A DNA stretch of 64,000 bases, from positions 3,858,501 through 3,922,500 of the forward strand of contig NZ_VCBX02000001.1 in NCBI RefSeq assembly GCF_005938745.2, read 5' to 3'. Within the stretch, counting starts at the first letter, position 1. Each line of letters opens with the position of its first letter. The DNA is from Rhodococcus sp. KBS0724. GTDB lineage: Bacteria > Actinomycetota > Actinomycetes > Mycobacteriales > Mycobacteriaceae. Both the position numbers and the translations under genes were made by a program. The notes under the pieces were generated by a model. It saw only the letters and a program-made list of their open reading frames with translations, searched no databases and was not told the DNA's origin. Of the stretch, positions 44,068 to 52,561 are shown piece by piece.

Positions 44068-44697
44068 TTAGTACATTAGATTTGTGCGAATCGCGAATTC
44101 GAGCCACTCCCGATAGTCGCCGACATTCCATCCGCCGATCGACCGCAATTGCTGATGCACGTGCGGCGAAACCAGGGCCGCCAGAACGCCGGACGCCTTG
44201 TCCACCGAAATGTCGGTGCGCAGCAATCCATGCTCGGCCAGACCTTCCGCAATCGACGTGGCGTTCGCAAAGGACTGTTCCGAGGATTCCGCGGCCAGTC
44301 GCCGCATGTCAGCGTCCGCGCCCGATGACTGGATCGCCGTCATCATGAGCGGACCGGCGCGTTCGAGAAGTCCGATGCTCTGCTCGACGATCTGCGCAAC
44401 CAGCCTGCGAACGTCGTCGGGATCGGAGTGATCACGGTGCACGGACGCAGTGCTGTCGACAGACTCCGCCTCGAGCGCATGGCTGAATGCGGCCTCGAAG
44501 ATCTCGAGTTTGCCGCCGGGGAAAGCCGTGAAAACAGTGCGGGGTGCAACACCAGCTGCGAGGGCGATGTCCTTGGCAGTCGCGCTCACATAGCCTTTGT
44601 CGACAAAAAGCGCGGCCCCGGCATCTCGGATCAATTCACGAGTGCGACGGGCCGCGTCACCTCGAACCTTCGATTGATAGTGCCGCTTCTCGATCAC
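44068..44697 (-). CDS. TetR family transcriptional regulator
   Basis: A 209-residue TetR repressor. The HTH region is RDAGAALFVDKGYVSATAKDIALAAGVAPRTVFTAFPGGKLEIFEAAFSHAL, with the usual recognition helix before FPGGK. The C-terminal ligand domain ends FAIRTNLMY. Target genes are not obvious; the upstream gap holds the palindrome TGCATTCAATGCA, a likely self-operator. The PLD_N-type gene lies downstream in the same orientation. Start ATG 44697. Confidence 0.9.
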   Translation of the reverse strand: MIEKRHYQSKVRGDAARRTRELIRDAGAALFVDKGYVSATAKDIALAAGVAPRTVFTAFPGGKLEIFEAAFSHALEAESVDSTASVHRDHSDPDDVRRLVAQIVEQSIGLLERAGPLMMTAIQSSGADADMRRLAAESSEQSFANATSIAEGLAEHGLLRTDISVDKASGVLAALVSPHVHQQLRSIGGWNVGDYREWLEFAIRTNLMY

Positions 44698-44727
44698 AGC
44701 AGAACTCTAGCGGCACCTTCTGTCAGC

Positions 44728-44740
44728 TGCATTCAATGCA
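44728..44740. promoter_or_regulatory. 13-bp palindrome upstream of the TetR gene
   Basis: TGCATTCAATGCA is a perfect inverted repeat (6-bp arms, 1-nt centre) 31 nt above the TetR start codon. This is the expected position of an autoregulatory operator. Confidence 0.55.
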
Positions 44741-44775
44741 CTACGGATGCAAAGAAAGTAGTTGCAGGTCAGAGA

Positions 44776-44964
44776 CTACTTTTTCGGATGATCAATCCAT
44801 CCGTCACTGCCAGGGAACACCAGAACTTCGTGACCGTCGTCATAGCGCACAAGATATGGCGGAGCGCCGTTCTCGCCGTGCACTTCGATCACTTCTGCCG
44901 ACGTCTCGGGCTGACCCACTACTCGACCCTGCACATGTAGACGATCACCTACCTGGGCATGCAT
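44776..44964 (-). CDS. DUF1918 family small protein
   Basis: A 62-residue protein beginning MHAQVGDRLHVQGRVVGQ and containing PPYLVRYDDGHEVLVFPGSDG, the DUF1918 pattern (an SH3-like small beta barrel). The family is common in actinobacteria and of unknown role. ATG 44964 was chosen because GGAGGAATTCAC precedes it; a longer frame begins at 45033 but lacks the family start. It is divergent from the large MFS gene. Confidence 0.88.
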   Translation of the reverse strand: MHAQVGDRLHVQGRVVGQPETSAEVIEVHGENGAPPYLVRYDDGHEVLVFPGSDGWIDHPKK

Positions 44965-45034
44965 GTGAATTCCTCCCTCCGACGAATACTCACAATTCGT
45001 GTTCCCCACCTCGTCGCCGAATAACCCATCCACG

Positions 45035-45099
45035 CCCCTGTGACAAAATCCACAGGGGATTGCGTAGCGTCGGCGAGGAGTGATTCACTCACTGGTGAA
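45035..45099. promoter_or_regulatory. Inverted repeats in the DUF1918-MFS divergent promoter
   Basis: CCCCTGTG (45035-45042) and CACAGGGG (45051-45058) form an 8-bp inverted repeat with an 8-nt spacer. TTCAC (45084-45088) and GTGAA (45095-45099) form a second. They lie in the 167-bp gap between DUF1918 and the TTG start of the MFS gene and may bind a regulator. Confidence 0.5.
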
Positions 45100-45131
45100 C
45101 ACCTATTCACCTCGTCGAGGAAGGCCCCACC

Positions 45132-47123
45132 TTGGCTCTGCACTCGGCCCCTGAAGCCCGCCGTTCCAGCGGACTCATCACCGGAGTCCTCTGCCTCTCC
45201 GGAACTGTCATCGCTCTACAGCAGACGATGTTCATCCCGCTTCTGCCTGATTTTCCGAAGATTCTCGGAGTCAGTTCCGACAACGCGTCGTGGCTCGTCA
45301 CGATCACGCTGCTCACGAGTGCGATATCAACACCCATCGTGTCGCGTCTGGCGGACATGTTCGGAAAACGCCGAATGATGCTGATCTCGATGACGATGAT
45401 CGTCCTCGGATCTGTGATCGCGGCTGCCGGTGGCACGTTTGTGACACTGCTCATCGGACGCGGATTGCAGGGATTTGCCATCTCGATGATTCCAATCGGA
45501 ATCAGCATCATGCGAGACGAGTTACCTAAGGACAAGGTCGCATCCGCTACGGCATTGATGAGCGCCACCCTCGGAATCGGCGCCGCGTTAGGGCTCCCGC
45601 TAGCAGGATTGATCTACGAGCAGTTCGGGTGGGAAGCGATATTTTGGCTCTCCGCTGCTGTCGGCGCGATGCTGATAGTCACTGTTGCGCTTGTCATTCC
45701 CGAATCCAGCGTGCGCACCCGCGGAAAATTCGATTTCCTGGGCGCGGTCATGCTGTCCGTTGCTCTGGCAGCACTCCTCCTAGCCGTCTCCAAGGGAGCG
45801 AGGTGGGGTTGGACCAGCGAGCCGACGATCCTGATGTTCGTTCTCGGCTTCGCGGTATTGGCACTGTGGTTCCCCTACGAGCTTCGCGTCACACAACCTA
45901 TGGTCGACCTGCGAACCTCGGCCAAACGTCCGGTCCTGCTGACCAACCTCGCGTCGGTCATGGTCGGTTTCTCCATGTACGCCAATAACCTGTCGACGAC
46001 GCAGCAACTGCAGATGCCGAAAATCTCCGGCTACGGCTTCGAACTCGGCGTGATGGCAGCCGGAATCTGCATGATCCCAGCGGGTCTCGCAATGGTGGTC
46101 TTCGCGCCGGTGTCCGCGAAAATCACCAAACGATTCGGAGCAAAGACAACGCTGATGGTCGGCGCAGTCGTACTCGCGGGAGCGTACGTAGCCCGCGTAT
46201 TCCTGACTGGTTCGATTGCGCTGATCGTAATCAGTGCCGCCGTCGTCAGCATCGGCACAGCCATCGCCTACTCCGCGATGCCGATGCTGATCATGAGGTC
46301 AGTGCCCATCACGGAAACCGCGTCGGCGAACGGACTCAACTCGCTCCTGCGGTCCGTGGGTACCTCGATGTCGAGTGCCGTGGTTGCCGCGATGCTCACC
46401 GCGCTGGTGATCCCGGCCGGCCCCGGCGCAGGACTACCGTCGCTCGACGCATTCAAGAACATATTCTGGCTCGCGGCTCTTGCTGCTGTTGCCGCACTTG
46501 TCGCAGCAGCATTCATTCCGCGCTACGGCGCCAAGCCCGAATCGGCAGTACGTCCTGTCACACCCGAGGGCTTCGAGATTACGTCCACCGACACTGACAT
46601 CGTCGTGGCGGGAAATGTCATCCGCGCTGACGGCCGTTCGGTGAAGCAGGCCGTCGTGACCGTCATGGACATGACGGGGGCACCCGTGGACTGGAGCCGC
46701 GCCGACAACGAAGGTGTTTTCTCGCTGGCGTTGCCCGAGCCCGGCCGCTACCTCGTGGTGACCAGTGCCGACGGATGGTCTCCGACGTCGCAGGTCGTGC
46801 GGTTCGATGGTGCGGAATCAACACATACCGTGACGCTGGGCGAACGGCTCACCATCTCCGGACAGGTCACCATTGCCGGCGTCCCAACTTCGGGAACTAT
46901 TGTCACGTTGACCAAACCGACCGGCGAATTCGTGGCGTCCACCGTCACCGACCACACCGGACGCTACGGAATTGCGCTTCCCTCGTCGGGGCGATACATC
47001 CTTACGGCACTCGCCGACGACGGCGCGGGTTCGCAAGCGAGACAGATTGCCGTGATCGCGCAATCGACGTCCGTGGACTTCGATGTACCGCTGGACCCGG
47101 CCTTCGCGCTGACCCGGTCCTGA
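45132..47123 (+). CDS. MFS exporter fused to two carboxypeptidase-regulatory-like beta-sandwich domains
   Basis: A 663-residue protein. Residues about 1-465 are a DHA2/EmrB-type transporter with 13-14 membrane segments (LQQTMFIPLLPDFPKILGVS, then SRLADMFGKRRMMLISM, GRGLQGFAISMIPIGISIMRDELPKDK). Residues about 480-660 hold two beta-sandwich repeats of the carboxypeptidase-D regulatory-like type: VAGNVIRADGRSVKQAVVTVMD... PGRYLVVTSADGW and ISGQVTIAGVPTSGTIVTLTK... SGRYILTALADDG. Such fusions occur in actinobacteria; the appended part probably faces outward or binds a partner. The start is TTG 45132 behind GAGGAAGG. Stands alone. Confidence 0.88.
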   Translation: MALHSAPEARRSSGLITGVLCLSGTVIALQQTMFIPLLPDFPKILGVSSDNASWLVTITLLTSAISTPIVSRLADMFGKRRMMLISMTMIVLGSVIAAAGGTFVTLLIGRGLQGFAISMIPIGISIMRDELPKDKVASATALMSATLGIGAALGLPLAGLIYEQFGWEAIFWLSAAVGAMLIVTVALVIPESSVRTRGKFDFLGAVMLSVALAALLLAVSKGARWGWTSEPTILMFVLGFAVLALWFPYELRVTQPMVDLRTSAKRPVLLTNLASVMVGFSMYANNLSTTQQLQMPKISGYGFELGVMAAGICMIPAGLAMVVFAPVSAKITKRFGAKTTLMVGAVVLAGAYVARVFLTGSIALIVISAAVVSIGTAIAYSAMPMLIMRSVPITETASANGLNSLLRSVGTSMSSAVVAAMLTALVIPAGPGAGLPSLDAFKNIFWLAALAAVAALVAAAFIPRYGAKPESAVRPVTPEGFEITSTDTDIVVAGNVIRADGRSVKQAVVTVMDMTGAPVDWSRADNEGVFSLALPEPGRYLVVTSADGWSPTSQVVRFDGAESTHTVTLGERLTISGQVTIAGVPTSGTIVTLTKPTGEFVASTVTDHTGRYGIALPSSGRYILTALADDGAGSQARQIAVIAQSTSVDFDVPLDPAFALTRS

Positions 47124-47142
47124 ATGCACACAAGTCACCTCG

Positions 47143-47172
47143 CCCGGTCGCATCCCACCATCTGCGACCGGG
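47143..47172 (+). terminator. Hairpin after the MFS fusion gene
   Basis: CCCGGTCGCA (47143-47152) and TGCGACCGGG (47163-47172) form a perfect 10-bp stem with a 10-nt loop, 20 nt past the stop and before treZ. It lacks a strong T-run (TTGGGT follows) but probably insulates treZ. Confidence 0.65.
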
Positions 47173-47224
47173 TTGGGTGCACTCAGGCACGGCGCAGCAG
47201 CGCAAAACCAGGCATGCTGATGCC

Positions 47225-48946
47225 GTGCACACTTTCGAGGTCTGGGCGCCCACTCCGGAATCAGTACAGGTCGACGTCGACGGCGTAGTTCACGCGATGA
47301 CGCGCGATACCGAGGGTTGGTGGCGCACGACCGTCGACTGCGCTGAAGATGCTCGGTACGGCTTTGTTGTCGACGGCGACACGCTTCCCGATCCGCGATC
47401 CCCGCGCCAGCCCGACGGGGTTCACGAACGCTCACAACTGCACACCCTCGACGACGCGGCGTGGTCCGATGCCAGCTGGACCGGACGTCAACTCGCGGGC
47501 TCGACGTTGTACGAACTCCACATCGGAACCTTCACTCCCGAGGGAACATTCGACGCCGCAATCGAACGCCTCGATCACCTGGTCAATCTAGGAATCGGGT
47601 TCGTGGAAATCATGCCGGTGAACGACTTCAACGGAACCCACAACTGGGGCTACGACGGCGTTCTCTGGTACACGGTCCACGAGGCTTATGGCGGCCCGGA
47701 CGGATTGCAGCGCTTGGTGAATGCGGCACATCAGCGCGGCTTGGGAGTTCTGCTGGACGTTGTCTACAACCACCTCGGTCCGTCCGGAAACTATCTCGAA
47801 CGGTTTGGCCCCTACCTCACCGACGGCGCAAACACGTGGGGACGCACCATCAACATCGGTGGTCCACAGTCCGGTGAAGTACGCGAGTACATCATCGAGA
47901 ACGCTCTGCGATGGATGCGTGACTTCCACATCGACGGCCTCCGCCTCGACGCCGTTCACGCGCTGGTCGATCACACCGGCACCCACATCCTCGAGGAACT
48001 TGCCGTCGGTACCGAAACACTGTCCGCCCATCTCGGCCGGCCACTGACGCTGATCGCCGAGAGCGATCTCAACGACGCCACCCTGATCACGGCGCGCTCG
48101 GCGGGAGGTTTCGGCCTGAACGCACAGTGGGACGACGACATCCACCACGCAATCCACACTGCAGTCTCCGGTGAACGTCAGGGCTACTACGCAGACTTCG
48201 GTTCACTGGAAGCGCTCGCGGCCACGTTGCGCCTCGGCTTCTTTCACGCGGGAACCTACTCGTCGTTCCGCGGACGGGTCCACGGCCGACCCATCGACAT
48301 CGCACATCAACCGGCGAGCTCACTGCTGGCCTACACGTGCACTCACGACCAAATCGGCAATCGTGCGCTCGGCGACCGTCCGAGTGCCTACCTGACACCA
48401 GGACAATTGGCGGTCAAAGCCGCACTCGTGTTGCTCTCCCCCTACACTCCGATGCTCTTCATGGGCGAAGAATGGGGTGCGTCAACACCTTTCCAGTTCT
48501 TCACCTCACATCCGGAGCCCGAACTGGGCGAGGCAACCGCCAAAGGACGCAAAGCGGAGTTCGCGGCTCACGGTTGGGACACCGACGACATCCCGGATCC
48601 GCAAGACCCCCAGACATTCCTGAGATCAAAACTGAACTGGGACGAACTCACCGCGCTGCCGCACAATCGAATCCTGGAGTGCTACCGCGATCTGATTGCA
48701 TTACGCAAGAGCCGAAGCGACTTCACCGACCCGTGGCTCGGGCATCTGCATGTCGACTACGACGAGGACAAGCGGTGGATAACGCTGCGCCGCAGCACAA
48801 TACAGGTGGTCTGCAATCTGGGACCGGACGCGGCCCACGTCCCGGCCGGCGGAACCCCCATACTCTGGTGGGATCAACCGACACAGGACGAGACCGCGTC
48901 CGCAACAGTGGTACCCGGCTATTCATTTGTCGTATTGGAAAACTGA
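47225..48946 (+). CDS. treZ: Maltooligosyl trehalose trehalohydrolase
   Basis: A 573-residue GH13 enzyme that releases trehalose from maltooligosyl trehalose made by TreY. The N-terminal CBM48-like part begins VHTFEVWAPTPESVQVDVDG. The barrel has ELHIGTFTPEGTFDAAIERLDHL, LLDVVYNHLGPSGNYL, DGLRLDAVHAL (nucleophile Asp), LIAESDLND (acid Glu) and CTHDQIGNRALGDRP, the TreZ-specific set. GTG 47225 was chosen; the frame continues upstream over the MFS gene in another reading. treZ is separated from treXY by about 5.4 kb, whereas in M. tuberculosis the three are adjacent. The stop abuts the convergent MFS gene. Confidence 0.95.
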   Translation: MHTFEVWAPTPESVQVDVDGVVHAMTRDTEGWWRTTVDCAEDARYGFVVDGDTLPDPRSPRQPDGVHERSQLHTLDDAAWSDASWTGRQLAGSTLYELHIGTFTPEGTFDAAIERLDHLVNLGIGFVEIMPVNDFNGTHNWGYDGVLWYTVHEAYGGPDGLQRLVNAAHQRGLGVLLDVVYNHLGPSGNYLERFGPYLTDGANTWGRTINIGGPQSGEVREYIIENALRWMRDFHIDGLRLDAVHALVDHTGTHILEELAVGTETLSAHLGRPLTLIAESDLNDATLITARSAGGFGLNAQWDDDIHHAIHTAVSGERQGYYADFGSLEALAATLRLGFFHAGTYSSFRGRVHGRPIDIAHQPASSLLAYTCTHDQIGNRALGDRPSAYLTPGQLAVKAALVLLSPYTPMLFMGEEWGASTPFQFFTSHPEPELGEATAKGRKAEFAAHGWDTDDIPDPQDPQTFLRSKLNWDELTALPHNRILECYRDLIALRKSRSDFTDPWLGHLHVDYDEDKRWITLRRSTIQVVCNLGPDAAHVPAGGTPILWWDQPTQDETASATVVPGYSFVVLEN

Positions 48947-50491
48947 CTAACGCTTCGCATTCTCTGGTGTACTGCGCAACATCCTCAGAACCAGCGCCGC
49001 ACAGATGAACAACACGAGCGCAGTCGCACCGGTGGCTACATGCATGCCGTCGACAAACGCCGCCTTCGCGGAATCGACAAGCACCGAACTCGCTTCGCCC
49101 GGAAGATGAGCAGCTTCCGCAATGGCGCCGCCAAGAGTTCCCTGCGCCGCATGCGCCTGATCCGCGTCGAGCATCGACGTGTCGATTCCCTTGCGGAAGA
49201 TCGCCATGACCACACTGCCGAGGATCGCCACGCCGAGCGCGATACCCAGTTCGTATGCGGTCTCCGATACCGCCGAGGCGGCGCCGGCACGCTCCGGTTC
49301 CACTGAGCTGACCACCAGGTCAGAGGTGAGCGTCAGCGCAATACCCACACCGGCGCCGACCAGACCGAAGCCGATCACGAACATCACCGGACCACTGTCG
49401 ACACCGAGGGCCAGCAGCATGGCCGCACCGACGCCGGCGATGATCAGGCCCGCACTGAGCACCTGCATGACCGTCCAACGCCGAACCAGCCAGGCTGCGG
49501 CGACGGCGGTGAATGCGCTGAGCAACATGCCGGGCAGCATCAGCAGACCAGCGTCGAAGGCGCCGTTACCGAGAACCAACTGCAGGTACTGCGAACCGAA
49601 GAACAGCACACCGGCAAGCGCGAAGATCGACAGCAGGTTTGTCAGAACCGCCGTGGTGAAGGCCGCATTGGCGAACAGCTTCAGATCCAGCATCGGATCC
49701 TTCAAGCTCCGCTGGCGCCGGACGAACGCGACACCCGCAGCCAAACCGAATGCAGCGACTCCGAGCATCGTGAGGTCGATACCGTGCACCACCGATTCCT
49801 TGACGGCGTAGACCAGTGGCAGCATGGTTGCCATCGACAATGCGGCACTGATCAGGTCGAATCGGCCGGGGTTGGGATCCTTGGACTCGGGAATCAGAAT
49901 CGGGCCGAGCGCGACCAGTGCGATCATGACCGGAATGTTGATGAGGAACACCGAACCCCACCAGAAATGCTCGAGCATCCAGCCACCGATCAGCGGACCG
50001 GCTGCCGTACCACCGCCGGCCATCGCGCCCCAGATGCCGATGGCTTCGGTGCGCTGGCGAGGGTTGACGAAGATGGTGCGGATCAGACCCAGCGTGGCGG
50101 GCATGAGCGTTGCACCTGAAATGCCTTGCAGCACTCGGGCACCGATGAGCATTTCCGGGCTGGTCGAGACGGCCGCGATTATCGATGCCAGGCCGAAGCC
50201 GACAGCACCGATCAGCAACAACTTTCGGCGCCCGATCCGGTCGCCGAGCGTACCCATCGTGATCAGGAGACCGGCAAGGATGAACGAGTAGACGTCGATG
50301 ATCCACAGCAACTGGGTGCTACTCGGTTCGAGGTCCGCGCTGATGAACGGCAGCGCAAGATCGAGCACCGTGCCGTCGACCGCGATGAGCAACACGGCAA
50401 AGGCCAGGACCACCAGTCCTGCCCAGTCACGTTTTGTTGCCCGAACATCCTCGGGATTGAGTGCAGACGTGTGATCTGCTGACACTGACAT
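48947..50491 (-). CDS. DHA2 (EmrB/QacA) family MFS drug exporter
   Basis: A 514-residue transporter with 14 predicted membrane segments. After the cytoplasmic start, VDGTVLDLALPFISADLEPSSTQLLWIIDVYSFILAGLLITMGTLGDRIGRRKLLLIG is the QacA/EmrB pattern with motif A, and RVLQGISGATLMPATLGLI, GIWGAMAGGGTAAGPLIGG hold motif C. It would expel cationic or hydrophobic toxins with protons. ATG 50491 lies behind GAGAAGAGCC. It is divergent from a TetR regulator; two and a half operator copies lie between them. The C-terminus ends in Arg-rich residues. Confidence 0.92.
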   Translation of the reverse strand: MSVSADHTSALNPEDVRATKRDWAGLVVLAFAVLLIAVDGTVLDLALPFISADLEPSSTQLLWIIDVYSFILAGLLITMGTLGDRIGRRKLLLIGAVGFGLASIIAAVSTSPEMLIGARVLQGISGATLMPATLGLIRTIFVNPRQRTEAIGIWGAMAGGGTAAGPLIGGWMLEHFWWGSVFLINIPVMIALVALGPILIPESKDPNPGRFDLISAALSMATMLPLVYAVKESVVHGIDLTMLGVAAFGLAAGVAFVRRQRSLKDPMLDLKLFANAAFTTAVLTNLLSIFALAGVLFFGSQYLQLVLGNGAFDAGLLMLPGMLLSAFTAVAAAWLVRRWTVMQVLSAGLIIAGVGAAMLLALGVDSGPVMFVIGFGLVGAGVGIALTLTSDLVVSSVEPERAGAASAVSETAYELGIALGVAILGSVVMAIFRKGIDTSMLDADQAHAAQGTLGGAIAEAAHLPGEASSVLVDSAKAAFVDGMHVATGATALVLFICAALVLRMLRSTPENAKR

Positions 50492-50531
50492 GGCTCTTCT
50501 CGCAACTTTCCGTGAGTCGACTACGAATTTC

Positions 50532-50610
50532 ACTGAACCGTCCAGCCGGTACAGTGGTGTTGACACTAACAGTGAACCGTCTGGGCGGTAAAGTTATTTC
50601 CCGGTACAGT
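50532..50610. promoter_or_regulatory. Two and a half operator repeats between the exporter and its TetR regulator
   Basis: Site 1 ACTGAACCG-N6-CGGTACAGT (50532-50555) and site 2 AGTGAACCG-N6-CGGTAAAGT (50571-50594) are near-identical imperfect palindromes, 39 bp apart. A third half-site CGGTACAGT is at 50602-50610. They fill the gap between the divergent starts and are almost certainly bound by the TetR protein. Confidence 0.82.
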
Positions 50611-50618
50611 TTCATCAC

Positions 50619-51140
50619 ATGGCTGAAGGCACACGCGATCGCATTCTCGACGCACTGGAGAAGTTACTGCTGGTCAACGGGGTCGCACAGGTAACCCTCG
50701 AGGCAGTCGCCGCTCAGGCAGGAGTATCCAAGGGCGGACTTCTGTACCACTTCCCCAGTAAGGAAGCTCTCCTCGCGGCCATGGTTCGCAGACTCGGCGA
50801 ACGCTCCGATCAGCAGCTTGCGGACGCCATTGCCGGGGGAACGTCGGTGACAGAGTTCTATCTACACATTCCGGACGCGAACGAAGACGAAGACTTAGGC
50901 CTGTTCCGTTCGATCATCGCCGCACTTCGCACCGTCGACGGGCAGCACGACGAAATCCAGAAGGCTGTCACCGAGGTGATGCGTAGCTGGGATCAAGGTC
51001 TACAGACGGAGATCTCCGACCCCGTTCAAGCCGAGATCGTCCGCCTTGTCGGCGACGGCCTCTACCTCGCGGCGATGCTCGGACTCCCCCAGCCCGATCC
51101 CGAACTCCATCGCCAGGTGGTCGAGCGTCTACTGCCGTGA
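50619..51140 (+). CDS. TetR family regulator of the adjacent exporter
   Basis: A 173-residue TetR protein. The HTH is in LDALEKLLLVNGVAQVTLEAVAAQAGVSKGGLLYHFPSKEALLAAMV, the AcrR-type motif; the C-terminal domain ends LHRQVVERLLP. Divergent from the DHA2 exporter, with operator repeats between. It should repress the exporter and itself and be released by an exported compound. Start ATG 50619. Convergent with ilvA. Confidence 0.92.
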   Translation: MAEGTRDRILDALEKLLLVNGVAQVTLEAVAAQAGVSKGGLLYHFPSKEALLAAMVRRLGERSDQQLADAIAGGTSVTEFYLHIPDANEDEDLGLFRSIIAALRTVDGQHDEIQKAVTEVMRSWDQGLQTEISDPVQAEIVRLVGDGLYLAAMLGLPQPDPELHRQVVERLLP

Positions 51141-51159
51141 CCACCCGGCGCACGAGGAA

Positions 51160-52515
51160 TTACGTCAGATAGCGATAGGCCGGGCTTCCCGGCTCCAGTC
51201 GCTCGGACTGCATCGGGGCACGCTCCATCCGCTCGAGCAACGACGCCAACCCGTCAGCAGAACCCAATTCGATACCCACGAGCGCGGCGCCGGTCTCCCG
51301 GTTGTTGCGCTTGACGTACTCGAACAACGCGATGTCGTCGTCGGGACCCAGAACCTCGGACAGGAAACGGCGCAACGCGCCCGGCTCCTGCGGGAAGTCC
51401 ACCAAGAAGTAGTGCTTGAGACCCAGATGCACCAGTGATCGCTCGAGAATTTCGCCGTAGCGGGAGACGTCGTTGTTACCGCCCGAGATCAGGCACACCA
51501 CGGTGGAACCGGGTTCGAGCGTCAAATTCTGAAGGGCCGCAACGGAAAGCGCTCCCGCAGGTTCGGCGATGATGCCCTCGTTCTGATAGATCTCGAGCAT
51601 CGCCGTGCAGATGGCGCCTTCGTCGATCTGGTTCACGACAAACGATCCGGTACCCGGAATCGCGGCCAACTGCTTGGCAACCAACGGCAACGACGCGTGC
51701 GAAACCACGGCAGCCCCGAGCCTCGACACCACCTCGAACGGAACGTCACCGATTCGCTTGACCGCAGCGCCGTCCACAAACGGATCGACGACGGGCAGCG
51801 TCACCGGAGCGCCGGCAACCAGTGCAGCTGTCATGGACGCCGCACCCGAAGGTTCGATGCCAACGATCGACGTCTTCGGCGAACGCTCGTGCAGGTACGT
51901 GGCAATGCCGGCGATGCACCCACCGCCGCCGACCGGAACAACAATCGCGTCGAGGGGGCCGTCCAATTGATTCAGGATTTCCGCGGCAATGGTCCCCTGC
52001 CCCGCGGCGGTACGCACATCGTCGAACGGCGGAACCATCGTGGCGCCGGTCCGGGCGACATCCTCGGCCGCAGCGGCAGCCGCCGCGTCGTACGTTTCCC
52101 CCACCATGAACAGTTCGACGAAATCGCCGCCGTGAGCGCGGATACGGTCACGCTTCTGCTTCGGGGTGTTAGCCGGAACGTAGATCCGTCCGTGAATCTC
52201 CATGGTGCGGCACGCGTACGCAACACCCTGGGCATGATTTCCGGCACTGGCAGTGACGGCGCCGGCCGCACGTTCCGCCTCGGTCAGCTGGGACATGAGG
52301 TTGTAGGCACCGCGGATCTTGTACGAACGCACACCTTGCAGGTCTTCACGCTTGAGGTAGACCTTGGCGCCGGTCAGCTCAGACAGACGCTCGCTGTACT
52401 GCAACGGTGTAGCCGCAATAACGTCCTGAATTCGCTCGATGGCCGCGTCGATTTCCCGCGCATCGAGCGCGGGCAGAGTGGACTTGGTAGCTACGACATC
52501 GGGCGAGTTAGACAC
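51160..52515 (-). CDS. ilvA: Threonine ammonia-lyase (biosynthetic threonine dehydratase)
   Basis: A 451-residue PLP enzyme giving 2-oxobutyrate for isoleucine synthesis. PLP-lysine segment VRSYKIRGAYNLMSQL at about residue 70; SAGNHAQGVAYACR, VPVGGGGCIAGIATYLHE and VCLISGGNND (glycine-rich cofactor loops) follow. The last about 90 residues (LKHYFLVDFPQEPGALRRFLSEVLG...) are a single ACT-like regulatory domain, shorter than the two-domain E. coli form. The start is GTG 52515. The position beside dnaE1 matches M. tuberculosis Rv1559. Confidence 0.95.
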   Translation of the reverse strand: MSNSPDVVATKSTLPALDAREIDAAIERIQDVIAATPLQYSERLSELTGAKVYLKREDLQGVRSYKIRGAYNLMSQLTEAERAAGAVTASAGNHAQGVAYACRTMEIHGRIYVPANTPKQKRDRIRAHGGDFVELFMVGETYDAAAAAAAEDVARTGATMVPPFDDVRTAAGQGTIAAEILNQLDGPLDAIVVPVGGGGCIAGIATYLHERSPKTSIVGIEPSGAASMTAALVAGAPVTLPVVDPFVDGAAVKRIGDVPFEVVSRLGAAVVSHASLPLVAKQLAAIPGTGSFVVNQIDEGAICTAMLEIYQNEGIIAEPAGALSVAALQNLTLEPGSTVVCLISGGNNDVSRYGEILERSLVHLGLKHYFLVDFPQEPGALRRFLSEVLGPDDDIALFEYVKRNNRETGAALVGIELGSADGLASLLERMERAPMQSERLEPGSPAYRYLT

Positions 52516-52561
52516 TCCGCCATTTTTGCACGTCCGGGCGCAAGGTTCCCACCGCGGTCAC

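Noticed and set aside
46775..47224. Upstream extension of the treZ frame over the MFS fusion gene
   Set aside because: It is an out-of-frame reading of the MFS gene; the TreZ family start lies at GTG 47225.
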